DNA of 64,000 nucleotides, taken from assembly GCA_023229685.1 (NCBI GenBank), contig JALNYT010000005.1, forward strand, positions 1 through 64,000, in the 5' to 3' direction. The stretch's first letter is position 1, and every line of letters begins with the position of its first letter. Below, one piece after another: positions 31,026 through 39,876 of the stretch. This DNA comes from Sulfuritalea sp. GTDB taxonomy: Bacteria; Pseudomonadota; Gammaproteobacteria; Burkholderiales; Rhodocyclaceae. A model generated the notes under the pieces. The model was given only the letters and a program-made list of their open reading frames with translations, was not told the origin of the DNA and ran no database searches. A program made the position numbers and the translations under genes.

Positions 31026-32168
31026 TCATTGCGCGAGCCACTGCGCCATCTCGGCCGCGGTGGTTTCATACGGCTCGATCACCGCGTCGGCGGGCATCGT
31101 GCGGACGATATCCAGCGCCGCGCGCCGCAGGGTCTGCGCCCGCGGCAGGTTTTCGGCTCGCTCGCAAAGCGCCGCCAGTTCCAGGTGAGCGGTGACGCTG
31201 CGCGGATCGAGGTAGAGGGTCTTGTCGAGCAGTTCCCCGGCCCGCGCGAAATCGCCCCTGAGCTGGGCCAGTTGCGCCAGCAGGAAATGCGGCCCCGGCG
31301 CGAGCGGGTCGACAGCCAGCGCTTCGCGGCAGGCCCGCTCGGCAGTATCGTATTCGCCGCAGTCGGCGAATTCCCGTGCCGTCGCCAGCAGATCGTCCGC
31401 GCTCGGTCTCGTTGGCGGTGGCGTGCGGGGAACGCGTATCGCCACGGCTGGGGGCGGCGCGTTGCGAGCGGGCGCAGGGATTTCAGGGGAAAGTGGCACC
31501 ATGGGTACCATCGCTACGATGGGCACGCAGGGCGTAACCCGCTGATGCACGACTCCCTCGACGAATAATCTGCTCTGCATATTCCGCAGGCGATGGCCGA
31601 TGAGTTCGGTGTGACCGGTCATGAGATAGCCGCCTTCGCTAAGAGCGGCAGCCAGTTTGTCCGCAACGGTGACCACGGCAGCGGCACCGAAGTAGATGAA
31701 CACGTTGCGGCACAGGATCAGGTCCATGTCGCGCAATTCCGCACCAGGAAACGGCTCGCCGATCAAGTCGCCGGCGCGAAAGGTCACCATGCGGCGGATG
31801 CGCTCGTCGAGCGCCCATTCGTCGCCCTGGCGCTGGAAATAGCGTTGTTGCAGCGCCGGCGGCACCATGCGGAACGACCATTGCCTGTAGCGTCCGCGCC
31901 GCGCCTTTGCCAGCGCGCTTTGGTCGATGTCGCTGCCGAGGACGAGGATGTCCCAGCCATCGCGCCGCGGCAACAGCATGTCCACCAGCATGGCGATGGA
32001 ATAGGCTTCCTCGCCGCTGGCGCAACCGGCGCTCCATAGGCGCAGGGTCTTTGCATCACGGCGACGCTCGATCAACTCCGGCAGAAGGCGCAGGCGCAGC
32101 AAGTCGAACTGACCGTGGTCGCGGAAGAAATAGGTTTCGCCGCTGATGCGCGGCGCCATGTCATTCAT
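31026..32168 (-). CDS. cheR: CheR-type methyltransferase lacking the N-terminal domain, with TPRs
   Basis: About 380 residues. The start is ATG at MNDMAPRIS, with an alternative ATG nine bases on. It overlaps the stop of the HD-GYP gene by 8 bp. It begins directly at GETYFFRDHGQFD, the start of the catalytic domain. SAM-binding residues are in LRLWSAGCASGEEAYSIAM, and LILCRNVFIYF is the conserved later motif. The usual 70-80 residue all-helical N-terminal domain is absent, and the sequence upstream in this frame does not encode it. After a Pro-rich linker, residues about 280-375 form TPR-like helices, as in WspC. It methylates receptor glutamates. How it binds substrate without the N-domain is an open question. 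Confidence 0.87.
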   Translation of the reverse strand: MNDMAPRISGETYFFRDHGQFDLLRLRLLPELIERRRDAKTLRLWSAGCASGEEAYSIAMLVDMLLPRRDGWDILVLGSDIDQSALAKARRGRYRQWSFRMVPPALQQRYFQRQGDEWALDERIRRMVTFRAGDLIGEPFPGAELRDMDLILCRNVFIYFGAAAVVTVADKLAAALSEGGYLMTGHTELIGHRLRNMQSRLFVEGVVHQRVTPCVPIVAMVPMVPLSPEIPAPARNAPPPAVAIRVPRTPPPTRPSADDLLATAREFADCGEYDTAERACREALAVDPLAPGPHFLLAQLAQLRGDFARAGELLDKTLYLDPRSVTAHLELAALCERAENLPRAQTLRRAALDIVRTMPADAVIEPYETTAAEMAQWLAQ

Positions 32169-33438
32169 GAGGAGCGTCAGCTTCCTGATACTTTGCGGCA
32201 ACGGCCATGAAGTCGTCGACGCCGGCGAGAAAGGCATCTACGACATCGGGGTCGAAATGGCGTCCACGCTCGCCGGCAACGATGTCTCGCGCTTGCTCGA
32301 TCGGCATCGGCGGTTTGTATGGGCGACGCGAAATGAGTGCGTCGAAGACGTCGGCCAGGGCCATCAATCGGGCGGGAATCGGAATGTCATCGCATTTCCT
32401 GCCTTCGGGATAGCCGCTGCCATCCCATTTCTCATGGTGAGAACTCGCAATCTGCTGGGCTATATCAAGAAAATCGATGCGGCGATCGGTGGTGCTCACT
32501 GCTTGTTTGATGGCCCGCGCACCCAGCATGGAGTGGGTTTTCATAATGGTCCATTCCTCGTCCGTCAGCTTGCCGGGTTTGAGCAGAATATGGTCCGGGA
32601 TGCCGACCTTGCCGATGTCGTGCAGGGGAGCGGACTTCGCCATCAGTTCTATGGCTTTGTCTGTGAGAAAACCCGAAAAGCGGGGGTGCGCCTGCAAGCG
32701 TTCCGCCAATATGCGCACGTATTCCTGGGTGCGGCGGATGTGGTGACCGGTCTCAGGATCGCGCGTTTCGGCCAGTCCGGCAAGGGCGTTGATGGTGATG
32801 TCCTGAACCAGCAGGACGTCCCGTACGCGCCGCGCCACTTCGGCTTCCAGCCAGACGTTCTGGTTCGCCAGCCAGTCGCGGGCACGCTTGAGTTCAAGCT
32901 GGGTGTGCACCCGCGCCAGAACGATAGGCTGACGGTAGGGCTTGGTAATGTAATCGACCGCGCCGAGTTCGAGGCCCTTTTCTTCGTCTTCGGTGGAGTC
33001 CAGCCCGGTGACGAAGATGACTGGAATATCGCTGGTGGCGGGGTCGTCGCGCAGACGGACCAGCACATCGTAGCCATCCATGCCCGGCATCATCACGTCG
33101 AGCAGGATCAGGTCGGGCTTCGGTTCGCCGGCGGCGATGGCCAGTGCGCGCTCGCCCGAGGGCGCGGCCCGTACATCGTGATGCGGTTGGAGCAGGCTGC
33201 CGAGGACAGCCAGATTCCCCGTGTCGTCGTCCACAATGAGAACGGTAGCCCGCGGAGTGCTGACGTGTGTGGACGTATTCGTGTCGAGAGCGTGCAAAAC
33301 TGCCTCCCTGAAAAGCAAGCCCTGAATTGCCGGACTTTCGCGCAGATGCCGTGGCACGGCTGGCTCACTCTTCACAGACTTGTCAATCGACTGAATGATA
33401 TGCAACCCCAATCGCGGTTGCGAATCAGCGGTCGACAC
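32161..33438 (-). CDS. HD-GYP response regulator (c-di-GMP phosphodiesterase)
   Basis: 425 residues, GTG start (no better ATG before the receiver). Residues 1-60 are unassigned. The receiver spans about 64-185 (VLIVDDDTGNL, LILLDVMMPGMDGYDV, TKPY), with a short coiled helix after it. The HD-GYP domain is at about 210-420 with ETGHHIRRTQEY, the HD pair in APLHDIGKVGIPD, the long SHHEKWDGSGYPEG motif and DVFDALISRRPYK. All metal ligands of an active phosphodiesterase appear present. It is the first gene of the chemosensory operon and its likely output: degradation of cyclic di-GMP when phosphorylated, the reverse of WspR. Confidence 0.92.
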   Translation of the reverse strand: MSTADSQPRLGLHIIQSIDKSVKSEPAVPRHLRESPAIQGLLFREAVLHALDTNTSTHVSTPRATVLIVDDDTGNLAVLGSLLQPHHDVRAAPSGERALAIAAGEPKPDLILLDVMMPGMDGYDVLVRLRDDPATSDIPVIFVTGLDSTEDEEKGLELGAVDYITKPYRQPIVLARVHTQLELKRARDWLANQNVWLEAEVARRVRDVLLVQDITINALAGLAETRDPETGHHIRRTQEYVRILAERLQAHPRFSGFLTDKAIELMAKSAPLHDIGKVGIPDHILLKPGKLTDEEWTIMKTHSMLGARAIKQAVSTTDRRIDFLDIAQQIASSHHEKWDGSGYPEGRKCDDIPIPARLMALADVFDALISRRPYKPPMPIEQARDIVAGERGRHFDPDVVDAFLAGVDDFMAVAAKYQEADAPHE

Positions 33439-33619
33439 CTTGCCCGCTCAGGAGCTAATAGAGCTTCCCCGAACTTTTCTTTATAGTATGAAATGTGGCG
33501 ATTGTCTGCTCGGTAGCGCACATACACATGCTGCCAAGTGGGGTTCTCGGGATCGAGTGCGACATGACCCGAGCCGAAGCGATTTCGCAAGCTGGAACGT
33601 TGAGCGGCTGCTATTCCAT

Positions 33620-33690
33620 GCGGATTCAACCGGTGGATGCAACACACTAGAAACTGCGCAAGCAGAAGGAGTGTTGCATCCACCGGTTGA
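33620..33690. repeat. palindromic MITE-like repeat, copy 2
   Basis: The left arm 33620-33645 is identical to the left arm at 15537. The 25-bp spacer differs from copy 1 by one base. The right arm (33671-33690) matches for 20 bp, then decays. Orientation is the same as copy 1. The two copies bracket the signalling operon. Confidence 0.75.
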
Positions 33691-34143
33691 AACCAAGCTG
33701 CACAGGGGCCGTTGAGCCCGAAATATCGCAGTCGCATAGTGAACGGCAGTTTTTCATTTTCGAGGGCTTGCCGCGAAGGTCCGCTTCCATTTCTCCCCAC
33801 GGCAGGTATGGGCACTGAGCGGTAGCTCACTCAATATCAGTCGCTGACCGCAATGGCCGATGAAGCGCCATCCGTCACAGGCAGGTTGTCGGCCTTTGCT
33901 TCCATTGGCCACATGCCGGCGGTACGACCGCAATGTGTCGAGTAACGGTCATTGAAGCCTGAGCTACTCCGAACGATGCTCTGATCTTTACGCTAGGCCA
34001 GGATCGTGCCCATAGCGGACATGGCGAATGCCGCCAACTTCGCACCTAGTGATGTGTGTTCGCTCCACACCTTTGGTGATCGCGAAGACCGCCAATAATT
34101 CGCTGTTTGAAGAGGCTATCGATTGCGTCAGTAATGACAGACA

Positions 34144-34162
34144 CTTTACTTTATATGTAAAG
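34144..34162. promoter_or_regulatory. possible operator (inverted repeat)
   Basis: ctttac and gtaaag arms around a 7-nt AT-rich centre, about 40 bp before the start of the small secreted protein gene. It could be a regulator site overlapping the promoter. This rests on symmetry alone. Confidence 0.3.
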
Positions 34163-34202
34163 CGCCTATGCTGGTATTTCTACCAATCCCCAGGAGACAG
34201 AA

Positions 34203-34478
34203 ATGTTGAGAAAACTTTCACATTTGACTGCTTTGCTTGCGGTATTGCCAATGACGGCGCTAGCTGCAGAGGATCCTGCAGAGGTTACTGCCGTGGTCGC
34301 CTCTGTCAAGGCAGCCAATCCCGACTTAAAAGCGCTGTGCCAAAAGGGGCCTGATGGCATACGGAAAGCAGCAACTGAAGCCGTAATGAGCCTGATGGCA
34401 GCCGGCAAGCTGAAGGGAAATCCGCCGGCAATCGGTGGGGAGGCTGGGCAAGCGGTTGGCCGCGAGTGTCGCGGCTAG
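34203..34478 (+). CDS. small exported protein, paralogue of a hydrolase N-domain
   Basis: 91 residues with CAGGAGA 5 nt upstream. The signal peptide is MLRKLSHLTALLAVLPMTALAA. The mature part aligns with residues about 30-95 of the next gene product: VKAANPDLKALCQKGP against VRGKYPDLPAYCKLAD, and IGGEAGQAVGREC against SGAEAGARLRKDC. The two conserved cysteines are spaced alike and may form a disulfide. It is followed after 74 bp by the hydrolase gene. The function of this domain is unknown. I found no family name for it. Confidence 0.72.
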   Translation: MLRKLSHLTALLAVLPMTALAAEDPAEVTAVVASVKAANPDLKALCQKGPDGIRKAATEAVMSLMAAGKLKGNPPAIGGEAGQAVGRECRG

Positions 34479-34552
34479 CCTTGCGCTAGCGAGTGAAAGA
34501 GCCGGCAAACACCGACTCTTTCCCTTCATAGAGGCATAGAAGGGCCCGGATC

Positions 34553-35647
34553 ATGTCAAAAATTCGCAGATTGCTCTTGCGTACCCCCGCGTTCTTGACG
34601 GTGGCTGCCCTCGGTGTCCCGACGGCGCACGCTACCGACGAATCGAGCGTAGCGCTTATCTACGAATCCGTTCGTGGCAAGTATCCGGATCTACCGGCTT
34701 ACTGCAAGCTTGCAGATGCAGAGCGAAGACAGGTTGTCGTCGGTATGACGATGCAACTGGCCAGTGAAAGAAAGGTTTCCGATCCTTTCGTGTCCGGCGC
34801 CGAAGCCGGCGCGCGGTTACGCAAGGATTGCGGGCTAGGTGCCATGTCAGCCGCCGATCTCGCCAAATTGCGCTGGACGGCCAGCGCAAAGCCCTTGGCA
34901 TTCGATAGTGAGAGAAGGAGTGCCTCCGAACTTACCGACATCCAAGTCCTTGGCAACAAAATCTATACCCCCACGGGCAATGGGCCGTTCCCCGCCGTGG
35001 TGATCAACCATACCAAGGGAATCAGCCAACATCTACTGGATCATGCCCGGGAATTGCTTGCAGCCGGATTTGCCGTACTGGTAGTGGATACCTTTGGACC
35101 TCGCGGAATCAAACCAGGGGGAGACCTGTTTCCCGCGGAATTTGCCAAAGATGCCTACGACGCGCTCGCCCACCTCCAGGCACAAGCGTATATCAACAGA
35201 AACAGGATATTCCAAACTGGATACTCCTACGGCGGCCTCGCATCCGCCCTGCTGGCCAGTCCACAAGGTGTCGCGGCATTTAAAGCAACCGGGAGGTTTC
35301 GCGCGACTGTGGCGAATTATGGCTCGTGTGCGATCAAGGAGAGCGCATCGGCGCACAAGTTGGAAATGTTGTCCGCCGATAGCGATCGACCGATTCTGAT
35401 GTTGATGGCAGAACTGGATATCGAGACGCCACCCAAACACTGCTTTCCTCTGCTTGAGGAAATGAAGGCGGCGGGAAAGGATGTCAGTTGGCATATTTAT
35501 CCCACGACGACACATGCATGGGACAAAGCCGAGAACAATGGATACGTCTATCGCCTAAACGGTGAAACTATGACGTACCGCTACGATGCCAAGGTGGCCA
35601 AAGATGCTACCGAGCGGATGATTGCCTTTTTCAACAAGCACCAATGA
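34553..35647 (+). CDS. exported dienelactone-hydrolase family protein
   Basis: 364 residues. The signal peptide (to about residue 27, THAT) is followed by the roughly 65-residue two-cysteine domain shared with the preceding small protein, then an alpha/beta hydrolase domain (about 110-364). The nucleophile serine is in FQTGYSYGGLASALL, aspartate in LMLMAELDIETP and histidine in YPTTTHAWDKAEN. The order and spacing fit the dienelactone hydrolase family, where the nucleophile is usually cysteine or serine. Being exported, it is unlikely to act in a cytoplasmic ring-cleavage pathway and may hydrolyse an external ester. It lies 61 bp before the amidohydrolase on the same strand. Confidence 0.8.
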   Translation: MSKIRRLLLRTPAFLTVAALGVPTAHATDESSVALIYESVRGKYPDLPAYCKLADAERRQVVVGMTMQLASERKVSDPFVSGAEAGARLRKDCGLGAMSAADLAKLRWTASAKPLAFDSERRSASELTDIQVLGNKIYTPTGNGPFPAVVINHTKGISQHLLDHARELLAAGFAVLVVDTFGPRGIKPGGDLFPAEFAKDAYDALAHLQAQAYINRNRIFQTGYSYGGLASALLASPQGVAAFKATGRFRATVANYGSCAIKESASAHKLEMLSADSDRPILMLMAELDIETPPKHCFPLLEEMKAAGKDVSWHIYPTTTHAWDKAENNGYVYRLNGETMTYRYDAKVAKDATERMIAFFNKHQ

Positions 35648-35708
35648 ATGGGTTGGTGACCGAATGGTTTCGTGGTTGCTCTTGGGCCATGTCATAGGAG
35701 AAGCATCA

Positions 35709-36758
35709 ATGAAAATTTTGCGCCGCGTGTTGGGTGCAGTCGTATTGTTGAGCTCAATGCAGCTAGCCGCGGCCGATGGAAGTGCGGCAACGCCCGGGGC
35801 CGAATCAGCAAAGGCAGCCCACGAGTTACCCCTTGCTGATGCGCATTTCCACTTAATGTGGTTTATGTCGCCCGAAGAACTCAAGGAACGTATGGAAAAA
35901 CACAACGTTCGCTGGGTTGTGGGCGTTGGAGCCATCGAGGGCCTGACTGGAAAAGAATCGTTCGAACGGGACCTTGAAGCAAAGCGGCTGCTCGGTGAGC
36001 GATATATGCCTGCGGTGGGCTGGATGTCGATCCGGCGGGCAGACTCAGACGAAGGAGGGGCACTGATCTATACCGATCCGGTCAATCCGCGCCGCGACGC
36101 TCTTCTCAAACTCCTCGATTCGCAGCTCTCCGCTGAGCCCCAGGCTGTTCTTGGGGAATTGCATCCGAATGCAGAATCGTCCTCGACGGTCATACAACTC
36201 AAGCGTCGGCTACCGACCGATGCCCCGTTGTTTGTTGAGCTATACAGGCTGGCAATCAAGCATAGACGTCCATTGCCGCTTCACATGCAGTGGCATCCGG
36301 ATTCCGTTGATCGACTCGGAAAATTGCTCCAATCGGACCGACAAGGAATGGTTCTACTCGCGCATTGCGGCAAGGATACTGAGGCAATTCAGATCAGAGA
36401 ATTATTCCAAATACATCAGAACGTGTTTTGCGATTTGAGCTATCGCAGTCTCCCCCAGACTACCCGGGAAGGGTCGCGTGATCCGGCTAGAACAATTTAC
36501 TGGAGCGACGGTATGTTCCGTACGGCAGGGGCAAAGCCGGAATGGATCCAGTTAATCGAAGATTTTCCCGACCGTTTCATGGTCGGGGTCGATGATGTGA
36601 ATAGCTGGGGAACATACGACGACGTTATTGAATCTATTCGAACCGGGCTTCTGCCGCGATTAAAGCCCGAGACCGCCGAGAAGGTTGCTTACAAGAATGC
36701 AGTTCGGGTATTTCGGTTGATTGGCGGCAAAGACGCCACCCAAAACAACAGGAATTGA
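35709..36758 (+). CDS. exported amidohydrolase-family protein
   Basis: 349 residues from the ATG at MKILRRVLGAVV, with AGGAG 8 nt upstream. The signal peptide ends near QLAAA. The metal-binding HxH of the amidohydrolase superfamily is visible in LADAHFHLMWF. Later ligands fit LHMQWHPDSV and VLLAHCGKDTEA, and MVGVDDVNSWG supplies the final Asp, as in the amidohydrolase-2 group. It probably hydrolyses or decarboxylates a small molecule in the periplasm. It is the last of three exported products in a row (34203-36758), which are likely one operon. The substrate is not inferable. Confidence 0.78.
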   Translation: MKILRRVLGAVVLLSSMQLAAADGSAATPGAESAKAAHELPLADAHFHLMWFMSPEELKERMEKHNVRWVVGVGAIEGLTGKESFERDLEAKRLLGERYMPAVGWMSIRRADSDEGGALIYTDPVNPRRDALLKLLDSQLSAEPQAVLGELHPNAESSSTVIQLKRRLPTDAPLFVELYRLAIKHRRPLPLHMQWHPDSVDRLGKLLQSDRQGMVLLAHCGKDTEAIQIRELFQIHQNVFCDLSYRSLPQTTREGSRDPARTIYWSDGMFRTAGAKPEWIQLIEDFPDRFMVGVDDVNSWGTYDDVIESIRTGLLPRLKPETAEKVAYKNAVRVFRLIGGKDATQNNRN

Positions 36759-37123
36759 CAGGATTGTCCTGTGCTCGCTTCGTTAGCAAAAATTGTCTGC
36801 ACTTGTGCCATATTTATCTGGCAGGTATAGCCACAGAGCACTCTCTCGCCGGTGAAGGAAACGTCCATTCGGTGGTCTGACTGACTCAACGGCAGAAAAC
36901 TGCTGGACAACGGCCACTCACCAGACCCGATGCGAACGGCGGCAATGGCCGAGTTCCGGGCATTCGGCTGAGCATGTCAAACGGAAGCGGGGGAGGGTGA
37001 TCTTTCCCCGGTTGACGCCATAGACCGATTGTCGGCCAACGGTCATTCGAGGGATTTTGCTTAAGCGGCAGGAACAGATTGGGAGCCGGCTGCTGACATT
37101 TGCATATCCAGTGGCCGGTCAGA
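36759..37123. other. intergenic region with degenerate repeat copy
   Basis: 365 bp between convergent units, filled with degenerate intergenic sequence including repeat copy D. No clear terminator or gene. Confidence 0.4.
36970..37008 (+). repeat. degenerate interspersed repeat, copy D
   Basis: Core gagcatgtcaaacggaagcg followed by a G-rich run. Same family as copies near 9918, 14281 and 15259. Confidence 0.45.
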
Positions 37124-37522
37124 TTATCGCAACAGGCGGGCCAGTAATTTCGCCAACCAACTCGTTCCAGCGAGCTCGGCTCCAGTTGGTTCCTCATAGA
37201 AGAGCACCTTCCACGCCGCGATGGTCCAGCACGCCAGAAGGATGGAGAGGCCGGCCCATTGGCACGGGCCGATAAGCCGCTGCCATATCACTTGGTCCAG
37301 GACGTTCGCGAAAATCGAAGCTAACGGGCCGATTAGTTTGGCTTTGTGCGAATCGGCCCACACCGTAAACGCCATAGGCAGCAACGTGTAGAACACGACG
37401 AAGCCAACCGCGCCGATGGCAAGTGCGCCTACCGGTCCGAACTGCGCAGCAATTTGTGTCGAGCCTTCTACCACCGACTCCAGAGAATCTCCTCCGCGGC
37501 GGCGATATCTGCGCCTGTTCAT
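37124..37522 (-). CDS. small membrane protein, last gene of the ubiquitin-like operon
   Basis: 132 residues, start overlapping the E1-like gene stop (ATGA), so translationally coupled. It opens with an Arg-rich cytoplasmic stretch (MNRRRYRRRGG). One strong hydrophobic segment is at about 32-55 (GALAIGAVGFVVFYTLLPMAF) and a second at about 88-108 (WAGLSILLACWTIAAWKVLFY), with polar ends. It could have two helices with both termini inside. No family is recognised. Its place at the end of the conjugation operon suggests a membrane effector or anchor for that system. That is inference from position only. Confidence 0.65.
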   Translation of the reverse strand: MNRRRYRRRGGDSLESVVEGSTQIAAQFGPVGALAIGAVGFVVFYTLLPMAFTVWADSHKAKLIGPLASIFANVLDQVIWQRLIGPCQWAGLSILLACWTIAAWKVLFYEEPTGAELAGTSWLAKLLARLLR

Positions 37523-38943
37523 GGCAGTGCTTCTTCAGGCGTGTCCGTAGCGGTGGTGGCAGCAGCCGTGCCGCTTGGACAGGCTATCGTGATGTAGGGC
37601 GTGAGCAGGCCGCTGTACTCCGATGGCTGAGAGCCAGTTCGGAAGCGCAGGTTCTTCATCTGCAGGTCAAGCGTCGCGTGAACACCGCCACCGTGCAGCG
37701 GGCGAACGACCTCTGCTACGACTAGAGCCGCGACTAGCGCTCCGACAAACGGCGTAGCCACTGCCTGCGACGCCAACTGCGTCATGCCGCACAAGTCGTC
37801 GCGCTCGTAGGCAAGCTTCTTGTAGGTGTCGTTCAACTCGACGGCTACCTGCGCACTGTCGGCGGCCGTCCAAATCTCCGACGGCCGCCGTGGTCCAGGG
37901 AACGTATGCGTGCGGATGTCGCGGAAGTTGCGATAGCCGCTGCCCAGACCAGCCTCCACCACCATGGCGAAACCAGCTGAATTGAGGTCGCGGCGGGCCG
38001 CTACGTTGTCGACGCCGAACAATGCTGTGACGGGCTCATTGGTCATGACTTGGTGGCCCGGACCGAATCGACGTTCGACGAGATCAATGGAGAACCCTGC
38101 GTCTTCCAGTCGCTTGGCCACGAGGCGAACCTTGCGTTTCCCGATGTCAGTAGCGCTAAGAAGCAGACAGGTGCTGAGGTTCGACTTCGCAGCCTTGTCG
38201 AAGTCTTGAAGAACCATATGCGGCCGCCCGCCGACGGGATAGGGCAGCATTCCCAGCGTCCACGCGTATGCCTGACCGAGGTGCCCCAGGCCGACCAGCC
38301 AGAGTGAGCCCGGCAGATACTGGAAGGCTGGGCCGCGGTGCGTCTCAGCGTGCCAGTCCTCGACCGCTAGCGGACTCCAGAGGGAGAGTCCGATGGCGCG
38401 GTGACCAGCATCAGCCAGGTCGCCGCGGACGTGAAGGAATGCCTCGTTAACTCCCAACGCGGCGGCCGCGACGCCGGCCAGCGGGTTATCCGAAGTACAT
38501 TCTCGAGTGCCCGCATCCTTGACCGGTACCACAGAAGCGCACCAGGCGTCCCATTCCAAGCTGACACAGAACTCCGGTGGCTGTACTTCCGGCCAGCGCC
38601 CGAGCACCAGAGTCGGCGAACTTAAGGAAACGTCAGTTGCGAGTATGCCGCCAAGTTCTTCGACGATGGTCTGTGCCTCGCGTCCTTCGTACAGTGGTAC
38701 GCGCAGGACGGGACTGAGGTCGCCGTAGACCTCTACGCCGCCTAGGAAAGCGCGTGCCGCAGTGTTTAGCGTGGTCAGGAAACAGGCTTGGCCGGCGAGG
38801 GTATCTGCCCAGCCGGTGCCCAGATGAAGGCGCAGGCGATAGCGCGAAAAAAGGTGTAGCGCCTCTTCAGGAGAAGTCACCTCACCTGAGTCGAGGGCCA
38901 TCTTGGCCAAGCGGTGCATCGCGTCGGCGTTGAGAGTGGTCAT
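37519..38943 (-). CDS. ThiF/E1-like ubiquitin-activating enzyme
   Basis: 474 residues. The start (MTTLNADAMHR) overlaps the JAB stop (ATGA). Residues about 1-205 form an N-terminal domain not found in plain ThiF. The adenylation domain follows, with G218-x-G-x-x-G223 in WLVGLGHLGQAYA, D247 and D249 in VLQDFDKAAKSNL, N255 and K269 (DIGKRK). The Arg of the usual SNLNRQ motif is replaced (SNLSTC). The candidate catalytic cysteine is C385 in DDLCGMTQLASQAVATPFVG, a position conserved in E1-like proteins of bacterial conjugation operons. It would adenylate the C-terminal Gly of the ubiquitin-like protein and form a thioester. BilD of Bil systems is the closest functional model. Confidence 0.87.
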   Translation of the reverse strand: MTTLNADAMHRLAKMALDSGEVTSPEEALHLFSRYRLRLHLGTGWADTLAGQACFLTTLNTAARAFLGGVEVYGDLSPVLRVPLYEGREAQTIVEELGGILATDVSLSSPTLVLGRWPEVQPPEFCVSLEWDAWCASVVPVKDAGTRECTSDNPLAGVAAAALGVNEAFLHVRGDLADAGHRAIGLSLWSPLAVEDWHAETHRGPAFQYLPGSLWLVGLGHLGQAYAWTLGMLPYPVGGRPHMVLQDFDKAAKSNLSTCLLLSATDIGKRKVRLVAKRLEDAGFSIDLVERRFGPGHQVMTNEPVTALFGVDNVAARRDLNSAGFAMVVEAGLGSGYRNFRDIRTHTFPGPRRPSEIWTAADSAQVAVELNDTYKKLAYERDDLCGMTQLASQAVATPFVGALVAALVVAEVVRPLHGGGVHATLDLQMKNLRFRTGSQPSEYSGLLTPYITIACPSGTAAATTATDTPEEALP

Positions 38944-39449
38944 TTGGGGTCTCCAGTAAGTCGCACGAACTGGGACACATCGGAACCCGAGTAGGCAGTC
39001 CACCTGTGGTTGCCTTGGTAAACGTACATTCCAAGGTTCTGAAGGCGCACGTTCCCCTGGGCAAAACGAGGTACGATGAATGCTATGTGGCCCGTCAGCG
39101 CGATCATCGGGTTGGCTCGGTCAGACAAGCTCTGGCCGGCGCCGAAGCGATGCGTATGTACGTCGGCGACGACGCTCAAGCCCTCCTGGCGACAGAAGTT
39201 CCAGAGTTTGGCGAAGCTAGCCGCCGTCAACGCCACGTAGTCGTCGTGTAGGGCGTCGGCCTGGAGCTGCTCATACGGCAGGGTCCTGGTCACTACTCGA
39301 CAGCTGTTGGTCTTCTGCCCCAGCAAAAACGCACCACTCTCTCTAACACCTGCGCCCTGGTTGCGTAAATTCTGAATCAGCCCAGACCAGAGCTGCGCAG
39401 GCACTTCAAGCAGGGGCACAGATGTAGTCACGGCTTTGAAGAAGTTCAT
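38940..39449 (-). CDS. JAB/MPN-domain isopeptidase
   Basis: 169 residues from ATG (MNFFKAVTTS), GAGG 7 nt upstream, overlapping the end of the E2-like gene by 44 bp. The JAMM zinc site is visible: E37 in RESGAFLLG, H98 and H100 in VADVHTHRFGAGQ, S107 and D110 (SLSD). The spacing between the second His and the Ser is six residues, one fewer than in Rpn11, and Arg replaces the usual Pro after the HxH. Such peptidases remove ubiquitin-like proteins or expose their C-terminal Gly. It corresponds to BilC in Bil operons. The Ubl here already ends in Gly, so deconjugation is the likely role. Confidence 0.88.
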   Translation of the reverse strand: MNFFKAVTTSVPLLEVPAQLWSGLIQNLRNQGAGVRESGAFLLGQKTNSCRVVTRTLPYEQLQADALHDDYVALTAASFAKLWNFCRQEGLSVVADVHTHRFGAGQSLSDRANPMIALTGHIAFIVPRFAQGNVRLQNLGMYVYQGNHRWTAYSGSDVSQFVRLTGDPK

Positions 39450-39876
39450 GGACCACCTCAAGATAGTGCGTGATGCCCTTGGCCGGCTTCCAGACGAGCT
39501 GCGGGTACTGCGACACCCAGCCGTCATGGCCGACAATGCTTTCACGGTCACAGGGGATGTAAAGTGCGTCGCCGTTCTTCCACTCCGGACGAAACGCCAG
39601 CCGCAGGCGCTCACCCCCTTGGGGCCACTTATCGAAGGAGAGCCGGCTGTTCTGGGACATGTCCCAGAACGTGCCAGTGGGTGGGGAAGTTGGGAACCCG
39701 TTGCAATTCAGGCGCAGCGTGTATTCTCGGCCATCGCGGGCTGCGACGCTGATGTACAAGTACGGCCACTGGAGCTGTCTGAATTGCCAGCGATTGCGGT
39801 CTTCGCCAGAGAGGAAGCATGCCGATAACAGGTCGGCACGCAGAGACTGTTCATCCGGTGTCATATTGCTTCCCAT
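39406..39876 (-). CDS. E2-like ubiquitin-conjugating enzyme
   Basis: 156 residues starting right after the Ubl stop (TAAATG). A second ATG at residue 5 is also possible. The fold cues of E2 enzymes are present: strand YLYISVAARDGREYTLRLNC, then GFPTSPPTGTFWD with the conserved PP, and a candidate catalytic cysteine C109 in ALYIPCDRESI, followed by the W-rich segment HDGWVSQYPQLVWKP and a final helix. It carries the Ubl as thioester and passes it to a target. There is no obvious E3 gene in the operon. It corresponds to BilB. E2 assignment is supported by motif order and neighbours rather than by strong similarity. Confidence 0.78.
   Translation of the reverse strand: MGSNMTPDEQSLRADLLSACFLSGEDRNRWQFRQLQWPYLYISVAARDGREYTLRLNCNGFPTSPPTGTFWDMSQNSRLSFDKWPQGGERLRLAFRPEWKNGDALYIPCDRESIVGHDGWVSQYPQLVWKPAKGITHYLEVVHELLQSRDYICAPA

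Larger units (their letters stand above)
33439..34202. other. long intergenic region
   Basis: 764 bp between divergent transcription units. It holds the second palindromic repeat (33620-33690) and degenerate filler (ccgcaatggccgatg near 33847). The promoters of the chemosensory operon (left end) and of the secreted-protein cluster (right end) should lie here. No gene is supported. Confidence 0.5.

Noticed and set aside
29628..31568. 646-codon plus-strand frame opposite MCP, CheW and CheR genes
   Set aside because: Spans three well-defined minus-strand genes. An artefact of GC skew.
33372..33830. Small minus-strand frame over the palindromic repeat (contains VDATLLLLAQFLVCCIHRLNP-like text, also near 15550)
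   Set aside because: The apparent conservation comes from the DNA palindrome itself, which translates similarly at both sites. No start signal.
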